From NCBI GenBank assembly GCA_902651635.1, contig CACRSC010000118.1, positions 258,579 through 309,092 of the forward strand: a DNA stretch of 50,514 bases, written 5' to 3'. This document shows, piece by piece, positions 44,434 through 50,514 of this stretch. Position 1 is the first letter of the stretch, and every line of letters begins with the position of its first letter. Source of the DNA: Mastigamoeba balamuthi. Taxonomy: Eukaryota; Evosea; Mastigamoebida; Mastigamoebidae. The notes beneath the pieces were generated by a model. The model ran no database searches and had not been told where the DNA came from. It saw nothing but the letters and a program-made list of their open reading frames with translations. Made by a program: the position numbers and the translations under genes.

Positions 44434-46246
44434 TTATGGAGTTTCGTCGATGCTGCTCTCCCCCCGCCTTCGCAGGCCCTCGGCGAGCCTTCTCAGGTGC
44501 TCCCGCTTGCCGTCGTCGTTCCCGTGCGCCTGGCGCGCCTTGTACGCGCTCCTCGCCGCCTCGTAGTGCCCCTCGGCCGCCGCTGCCGTGCTGCTGCCGC
44601 CGCCGCCGGCAGCCTGCGCGTCGGTGCCGAGCCTGCTGGGGTGTATGGGGAACGTGGGCATCATGTCGACGGGCTGCGGCAGCGGCCTCTCCTCGAAGTA
44701 GTGGTGGCACAGCGCCTCCTCCGCCGTCATCCTCTTCTTGGGGTCGTAGCTGGCCGCCGGCGAGAGGGCATCAATTTGCGTGTGTTTTTCCCCCGTGTGC
44801 TGAATCAATTGATTTGAGGCGGCGCACGTGAGGAGGCTGTTGATGAGGTGGAAGGCCGAGTCCGAGAGCGAGGGGATCCTGCGCCTGAGGCAGTTGTACT
44901 TGTGGTCGCCCGTGAGCTCGAGCATCCTGCGGGCGAGCGGCAGCTGGCCCACGTCGGGCCAGATGCGCTCCGTCGGCGAGCCCAGCAGCGACGCCACGAG
45001 GCGGAACTGGTCGGGCTCGGTCTTGCCGGGCAGCAGCGGCTCGCCGATCATGAGCTCTGCGACGATGCAGCCCACGGCCCAGAGGTCGATGGGGGGCCCG
45101 TACGTCCGCTGGCCCAGCAGCAGCTCGGGCGCGCGGTACCACAGCGTCACGACCGTCGGCGTGATGGGCTTCTCGGGCTGCCCGCACGTCCGCGCCAGCC
45201 CGAAGTCGGCCAGCTTCAGCTCGCCCCTGTTCGAGTAGAGCAGGTTCGAGCACTGCGCCCGCCGTCCCCCCCAGGGCGCGTCAGTCCGCTGGCCACACGG
45301 GAGTTGGAGTTGGGAGAGGAGCCCCTCCACGTCAGAGACAGCAGGCCACCGCATGGCGGGCGATGGCGGCTGCTGTTCGAATCAATTGACACACGGCACA
45401 ACGCGCGGTGTGCTGCCGTGGGTCTCTGTGCTGCTGGCCCAGCTCGCGCTGGGGGGGCATTGGAGCATTGTGGCCGCCCAAAAGGCGACTCTCGCGATTG
45501 CAGCTGTGCGCATCAATTGACTGACGCCCCGTCACAACACGCGGCAGCACACCGCGGTCTCTTGCTGCTGGCCCCGCTCGCGCTGGGGGGCATTGGAGCT
45601 TTGTGGCCGCCCAAAAGGCGACTCTCGCGATTGTAGTTGTGCGAATCAATTGGCTGGCGCCCCGCATCCCCCCCCCTCCCCGGCAGCAGCGGAGGGGGCG
45701 AGCACCTTGAGGTCCCTGTGGACGATCCAGCGCGAGTGGAGGTAGCGGACGGCCGAGAGGAGCTGGCGGGCGAGGCACTTGACTTCGCTCTCCTTGAAGA
45801 CCGGCGGCCGCCGCGTGTCCAGCAGCTGCGCCACGTCATGCTCCACGTACTCGAACGCCAGGTACACGTGGTCCGTCTGGTGCCCCGCCACCACCTCCAG
45901 CAGCTGCACGATGTTCGGGTGCCTCAGCTCTGCGGGTCCAGCGCGTTCCGATTCCGTGGTGGGACTATGAATATCTAGATATTATGCGGATTCGTGTATC
46001 TGTGGGATATTTGCCTTTGAGAATCTTGATCTCGCGCAGGGCGGTGATGGGGAGGCCGTCCTTCTCGCGCTCGAGGCGGAACTTCTTCAGGGCGACGATG
46101 GCGCGCGTGCGGCGGTCGCGGGCGCGGTACACGACGCCGTAGGTGCCCTCGCCGATGGTGTTGAGCGTCTCGTAGCACTCGACCATGCGGCACGCGCGCT
46201 CGATGCCGCGGTAGCGCGGCGGCGCACCCCCGCCCTGCGCCGACAT
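44434..46246 (-). CDS. CDK10/CDK11-like cyclin-dependent kinase (PITALRE motif)
   Basis: Four exons, 46246-46015, 45929-45706, 45252-44828 and 44749-44434, give 398 residues with all phases matching. Motifs: IGEGTYGVVYRARD (Gly-loop), VALKKFRLEREKDGLPITALRE (catalytic Lys and cyclin-contact helix), ELRHPNIVQLLEVV, HRDLK, ADFGLA, a TPTVVTLWYRAPELLLG activation segment, and YDPKKRMTAEEAL. The N-terminal IERACRMVECYETLN and the late PLPQPVDMMPTFP follow the CDK10/CDK11 pattern. PITALRE itself is shared with CDK9, so the exact orthologue is uncertain. The start at 46246 includes the conserved lead-in before the Gly-loop. Intron 1 has a GC donor (AAAG|GCAAAT). Intron 2 is unusually long. The tail is Gly/Ala-rich then basic. 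Confidence 0.95.
45381..45655. repeat. Tandem duplication of about 132 bp inside a CDK intron
   Basis: Units begin with ATCAATTG at 45381, 45512 and 45645 (spacings 131 and 133 bp). The first two units are complete and share blocks such as GGCCGCCCAAAAGGCGACTC and TCGCGATTG; the third is a start only. The array makes up most of the 453-bp intron 45705-45253. The palindromic ATCAATTGAT also appears in intron 3 at about 44811-44820. Confidence 0.85.
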
Positions 46247-46491
46247 AATGATACATGAATCACCCACACCCCCAAATATCTCGGATATCTGCTGCAGAGT
46301 GCTCCAATACCGTACATGGCGCCAACTGGTACCACAACACTCCTGTGGTGAACCAAGTTCATCGAGCGCGGACCAGTGAGGGAGTGAGTAATTTGCCAGA
46401 TATTTCGGAGCGGAAGGAATCTGGGGAATGATTTGATTTGTGCAGGGCATTTATTTCTGCCTGCACCCCCCGCACACGCCGGATTCTCCGC
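46247..46491. promoter_or_regulatory. Divergent promoter region (CDK-like and 46492 genes)
   Basis: A 245-bp gap between divergent starts. It contains AAATATC at 46274, GATATC at 46284 and GATATTT at 46399, the AT-rich motif recurring near several genes here. The regulatory role is inferred. Confidence 0.4.
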
Positions 46492-47067
46492 ATGGACTCG
46501 CACACGACCCCCGCCACGACGACGACGCTTCCCGACGCTTCCGGCGGCCTGCAGTGGCAGGTCGTCTTCCTGCCGACGCCCTCGGGCGATTCCGCGCCGG
46601 CCGCCGCGCCCTGCGGCTACCTCGCCGTCTGCCCCTACACGGGCGTCGTCGCCAGCGGCCGCAGCGTCCTCCACGCCGCCTCGCGCTGGCAGAAGGCCGC
46701 CCGCGAGACCCTCGGCTGCCCCTCCATCGTCGTCCCGCGCTACCTCCTCACCACCCGCAAAGTCTGGTCCGCATTATTTTCCCGATCCTTTTCCCGATCC
46801 GCTATCTTCCTGACGGGCCCGCGTGCGCGCAGGGGCGGCGAGGAGGGCGACGGGCGGGCGTTCTACGTGATACAGGCCGAGGGGCGCGAGGTGGTGGTGC
46901 ACCCGGGGGACAGGGCGCCGGTGGCCGGGGGCCGCACGGGGGCGCTGGAGGAGGCGATGCTGGCCGACTGGCGCGTGCCCTGCACCCCCGTCATGCGCGC
47001 CTCGGACGACGCTGCTGCCGGGCCCCGCGCGGCCTCGCCCTCGCTCACGCCGCACTACATCAACTGA
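46492..47067 (+). CDS. Unknown 191-residue protein
   Basis: One open frame from the ATG at 46492 to the stop at 47065-47067. It begins MDSHTTPATTTTLPDASGGL, followed by WQVVFLPTPSGD and GYLAVCPYTGVVASGRSVLH. The second half has AFYVIQAEGREVVVHPGDRA and EEAMLADWRVPCTPVM. An intron-like stretch inside (46760-46830, ending GCGCGCAG) does not keep the frame if removed, so I left it unspliced; residues in that stretch are doubtful. GC-rich codon use and a clean divergent start opposite the CDK-like gene argue for a real gene. No domain recognised. Confidence 0.55.
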   Translation: MDSHTTPATTTTLPDASGGLQWQVVFLPTPSGDSAPAAAPCGYLAVCPYTGVVASGRSVLHAASRWQKAARETLGCPSIVVPRYLLTTRKVWSALFSRSFSRSAIFLTGPRARRGGEEGDGRAFYVIQAEGREVVVHPGDRAPVAGGRTGALEEAMLADWRVPCTPVMRASDDAAAGPRAASPSLTPHYIN

Positions 47068-48057
47068 GGGGGGCGCCCCCCCTCCGCTGGTGTCCCCCCC
47101 TGCTCCTCTCTCGCTCGCTCGCTCCTGGCGTCCGTTGTTGTGTACATCGTCGGTGGGTATCGCGTGTCAATTGTGGACCTTTTGCATTCATTTTTCGGCA
47201 CACCCTCCGTGCTGCTGCAAATAGCCCTCCGGAAGTTGTTGCTTCCGCGGGGGGGCTCGACACGGGTGTGCCGGGGGTGCCCAAGCCCCCTCGTCCCGAG
47301 GGGGCCCGAAGACGCGGAGAATGTGCGCTCCTCCTCTTACGCGTCAATAAACGGGTGGATTCGCAGATTTGCCCATCGTGGTGTGGGTTGCGTCTGCTGT
47401 GCTGTCCGGGGACATCTGGGCCCACCCTCTGCAGACGGCATGTCACTCCGTGCTGTAGGGCCGGGCAGATCACGTGCCTCTTTCTGTGCTGCGCCACGAC
47501 GGCCAGCGGAAGGGTTTTTGGCAGGGTTTTTGGCAGACAGAGAGACCCCCGTGATGTGAAAAATGAAGTCGCGGAGAGCCATCACGAGACCACCGTTGGC
47601 GCTTCAAATACCGCGCTGTGCCCCCGCACTTGACACCAAAAGACACCACAGACAGGCTCTTTGGCACAGTGACTTGCTGCTCTGGACTGTGCCAGAAGCT
47701 CGGAGCAGTGTTCAAGCCAATTGCGGCGCCGCAAAGGTGTGTCCTCGGCACTGGTCATCTCTACAACGCAGGCTTCAATTGAGAGTTTTTGGGAACTGGG
47801 ATTCCCAGCGGAATCGGGATATTGATCCTACAGATGCCCGAATCCCGTGCCCAAACAGAGTCCCGTACGGGACCGAGAGCAGCGACGAGAGTGGGTGGGT
47901 CTAAGGGGAATGAGGCCTGTTGTTGGTGTTCGCGAGGCACAGAGCTCGGGCGGCAGCGGGGAGTGAGGGGGCGCTGGAGGCGAGCCTCGTAGCGATCGCC
48001 GGCAGGGCCACCGGGTCTCTGGGCTCCCCCCAGCCTCTACACGCGTGCATCCGCCTC
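47068..48057. other. Intergenic region between convergent genes
   Basis: An AATAAA at 47346-47351 could serve as a polyadenylation signal for the upstream gene. A 13-bp direct duplication, GGCAGGGTTTTT, occurs at about 47506-47535. No supported gene is seen; the frames that stay open lack domains and splice structure. Confidence 0.45.
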
Positions 48058-48871
48058 TCAATCGCGGGCGACCTTGGCGACGGTGGCGCCCGACGCACGC
48101 ATGACGCGCTTGACGATCTTCTGCTCCTCGACGAGGAACGCACGGAGGATGCTGCGCGGAGGGAAAGAGGATTCGTGTGAGATATTTATAACTAAATATC
48201 TGCCCCTGCGGGGTGAGGGAAGACTGTGGCGCACCGCTCCTTCGTGCACTTGGCGCACTTGTTGGCACCGTACGCACGCGAGATGGTCCTGTCGTGCTTC
48301 CTCAGGCGCCTGTAGGCGTGGGGGCGGATGTGGGGGATCTGCGCGCGCGGCACGTCGCGTCAGTACAACAGCGCCGGCGACAAAAATCTCCACAAATATC
48401 TTCTCCTCCTCTCCTCTCGCAGCCGAGCCCACACTTCAGATACCACCGCGCGCCGGGGAGCTGGGGGCAGTGGCGTACGCCCTGGATGCTGCAGCCGCAC
48501 TCGCCGCAGTGCACGCCCTTGGCCGACTTGGTGCGGTACTGGACCGACAGGCGGTTGCCTGCGCCAAAAATGAGGTCAGAGACAAGCGGCCACGCGGCGC
48601 CACGGGGGCTCCCGGGCGCCCGCCGCGGCACGGGGGCGCTCGCGGGGGCCCTCCCTGAGGGGGCGGAGCGCGGGCTTCGTACCGGGGGTCCTCACACTGC
48701 GCGCGGGGAGCGGAGACAGCGGGTCAGCATTTTAAGGCGAAGATAAGAGAAGAGAGCGCGAGGGGAGAAGAGGGCAGGGGAGGGCAGGAGGCCGGTGGAT
48801 ACGCACAGCTTGTACTTGTTCGAGACGGTGTTGTACGAGTGCCTGCGGCGGTAGGTGACGCGCTGGACCAT
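48058..48871 (-). CDS. RPL34: 60S ribosomal protein eL34
   Basis: Five exons, 48871-48807, 48696-48683, 48558-48479, 48338-48235 and 48151-48058, total exactly 357 nt and encode 118 residues, the normal family length. The protein begins MVQRVTYRRRHSYNTVSNKY. Exon 2 supplies VRTP, followed by GNRLSVQYRTKSAKG, CGECG...IQGIPHIRPHAYRRL, SRAYGANKCAKCTKER and ILRAFLVEEQKIVKRVM. The two CxxC pairs of the family zinc-binding fold are present. Exon 2 is only 14 nt, yet it is needed to keep both the frame and the conserved TPGNR block. The protein is part of the large ribosomal subunit. The divergent neighbour is MUS81, 282 bp away. Confidence 0.96.
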
Positions 48872-49153
48872 TCTCTTCCCCTTGAACAAAAGAGACGCGG
48901 AGGAAAACCCAAAGCGGTGGCCTCTAAGAAAGAAGAAGGCCCCCGACACCCAAAATTCAGCCCCGCGCGCACCCCTTTGCGTCACACTTTGCGTCATCGC
49001 CCATGCCCCCTCGCCCCCCAACCGCCACCCGCGCGCGCTTTTAATATTGGCGCTCCGCCCGCCCCCTACGGCGCTGCGCTGCCTCTCTCTCTCTCCTCTC
49101 TCGCCCCCTCTCTTTCCCTCTCTTCCCATCCGCCTCGTGCACGACTAGGGGCG
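48872..49153. promoter_or_regulatory. Divergent promoter region (eL34 and MUS81)
   Basis: A 282-bp spacer. The part nearest MUS81 (49080-49130) is a CT-rich tract with CTCTCTCTCTC and TCTCTTCCC blocks, a polypyrimidine leader as is common for ribosomal and housekeeping promoters. A TTTTAATATT at about 49039-49048 is the only AT-rich element and could act as a TATA-like site. Inferred. Confidence 0.4.
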
Positions 49154-50514
49154 ATGGTGAACGAGGAGCTGGTGGCGTTCCTCTCTGCGGAGGAGCGCAA
49201 GCTGCGGGACAAGGGCAACGACAAGATGGCCATCGTCTACGCCAAGGCACAGCGCACTGCCACTGCCACTGCCCTCGCTCTCATTCCCTGCCCGCAATCA
49301 ATCGATCGCCGCCCCCACTCTCCTCTCCCTCTCTCTCAGCGCGTGCTAACGTTCCCTCCTCCCCCCTGCGCAGGCGCTGCAGTCGGTGCGGCGCTACCCG
49401 CTCGAGATACACACGGGGGAGGAGGCGCAGGCGCTCAACGGCATCGGCGACTGCCTGGGCAAGCGCATCGACGACTTCCTGCGCACACAGCGGCCCCCCG
49501 CCACACCAGCAGCTGCAACGTCACCTGCCACGTCAGCAACACCCCCACCCCCACCACCCGAGGCAGCGGCAGCGGCAGCGGGCGAGCCCCAGAGGCCGCC
49601 GCCGCCAGCGCAGCCGACGCCGGTCAAGAAGCGGGCGGGGGCGGGGCGCGAGTACAACCCGCGGCCGCGGTCGGGGGGCCACGCGCTGCTGCTGGCGCTG
49701 CTGGGCGCCGAGGCCTTTGGCGACGGCCGCGCCCTCGCCAAGCGCGAGCTCGTCGACCTCGCGACGCCCCTCTGCGACCTCCCGCTCTCCGCTCCCCGCT
49801 CCGAGGTGCGCGCGGGGGCTCTGGGGGAGGAGGAGGAGGAGAAGTGACAGGAGAAGTGACAGGAGAAGTGACAGGAGAAGTGACAGGAGAAGTGACAGGA
49901 GAAGTGACAGGAGAAGTGACAGGGGCGTCTGTGGGGGGCTGCAGGGGAGGTGGGGAGTGCACACGGCGTGGTCGGCCATGAAGACGCTGGCGGACAGGGG
50001 GCTCGTCGTCAAGACCGCCCGCCCCGCGAGGTTCTACCTCTCCGAGCTGGGCGAGCGCAGGGCCCGCGCCCTCGCCTCGGGCCCCGCAGCCGCCGCCGCT
50101 GGCGACCCCCCGGCCCCCGCCCCCTGCGCCCGCGCTGCCGCCCACTTGGACGTCGCATCGCTTGGCCCCGCTGCTCCCGCGCCTGCGCCTGCGCCTGCGC
50201 CAGCGGAGGCAGAGCAGCCGCGGCTGAGGGCTGCCGCCGCGGTGCTGCCAGACGCCCCGTCGTTCTGCCCGCACTGCGGCAAGCAGGCCGCTGTGCGCGG
50301 GGCACAGTTCTGCGCGTGGTGCGGCATGCGGGTGCCCGCACTCGCAGCGGCAGCAGCAGCAGCAGTGCCTCTGCCTCTGCCTGTGGCTGCCTCGGGATCT
50401 GCTGGCTCTGCTGCTGCTGCCCCTGCTGCCCCGGCGGCAGTGTCGGGGTCGCCGTCGCAGACGACCAACACGCCGATGCGGCTGAAGCGGGTGCACAAGG
50501 GGGAGCAGCGGGTC
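49154..50514 (+). CDS. MUS81: MUS81 structure-specific endonuclease subunit, N-terminal part
   Basis: Exons 49154-49246, 49374-49805 and 49945 to beyond the window end, both introns phase 0. The helix-hairpin-helix domain reads VYAKALQSVRRYPLEIHTGE, then ALNGIGDCLGKRIDDFL. The winged-helix region has YNPRPRSGGHALLLALLG, KRELVDLATPLCD and, in exon 3, HTAWSAMKTLADRGLVVKTA and RPARFYLSELG, matching MUS81 in order and spacing. The ERCC4 nuclease domain lies outside the window. The first intron is GC-AG (AAG|GCACAG). After the winged helix a Pro/Ala-rich linker contains FCPHCGK...FCAWCGMRV, a zinc ribbon not typical of MUS81. MUS81 cuts branched DNA with an EME-type partner in the nucleus. Confidence 0.93.
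49838..49920. repeat. 12-bp minisatellite in a MUS81 intron
   Basis: About seven perfect tandem copies of AGGAGAAGTGAC lie within intron 2 (49806-49944) of the MUS81 gene. The array follows a GAGGAGGAGGA run and makes up over half of the intron. Confidence 0.9.

Noticed and set aside
46760-46830. Intron in the unknown gene at 46492
   Set aside because: It has a GT start, a CTGAC element and a GCGCAG end, but removing it shifts the frame out of the well-formed second half; the unspliced frame is open.

Overview
The window is eukaryotic nuclear DNA. Genes are broken by many short GT-AG introns (about 33-140 bp, often with a CTGAC or CTAAC branch-like element near the acceptor), and the encoded families are eukaryotic: SRF-type MADS box, class I cyclic-nucleotide phosphodiesterase, class III receptor cyclases, CDK10/11-like kinase, F-box/SPRY, eL34, MUS81 and U6 snRNA. 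GC-rich coding sequence, short introns, a TmcB-type TPR cyclase and an SRF-like protein suit a free-living amoebozoan-type protist. An archamoeba such as Mastigamoeba is one possibility, but this is inference and the species cannot be fixed from the sequence. All gene models below were built by eye from reading frames, splice signals, intron phase and conserved motifs.

Left part (1 to about 11.85 kb): AT-richer, almost gene-free and loaded with decayed repeats. It holds a Crypton-like tyrosine recombinase fragment (1322-2012), three foldback or inverted-repeat structures, a tandem-repeat field (7.9-8.5 kb), a pair of divergent dispersed repeats (8.63 and 9.45 kb) and a dead Tc1/mariner transposase (10.56-11.33 kb). 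The only convincing gene is 4633-5903 (minus), a paralogue of the gene at 12034-12952 (minus). The pair shares one domain and one intron position and is otherwise unrecognised.

Right part (about 11.85 kb to the end): GC-rich and gene-dense. In order: paralogue B (minus), AMMECR1-domain protein (plus), SRF-type MADS-box factor (plus), receptor-type phosphodiesterase (plus, 9 exons), a Schlafen AlbA_2/DExH helicase fusion (minus), a two-headed receptor cyclase (minus), U6 snRNA (minus), a TmcB-like TPR/PAS cyclase (minus), an F-box/SPRY protein (minus), a DUF3533-like membrane protein (plus), a CDK10/11-like kinase (minus), an unknown 191-residue protein (plus), ribosomal protein eL34 (minus, with a 14-nt exon) and the N-terminal part of MUS81 (plus, running off the end).

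The theme most worth following is cyclic-nucleotide signalling. A membrane receptor-like phosphodiesterase and two elaborate receptor-like cyclases lie within 21 kb, so one locus may encode both synthesis and destruction of the second messenger under separate sensor domains. Other notable points are four GC-AG introns, the microexon, the Schlafen/helicase fusion, and a zinc ribbon in the MUS81 linker.
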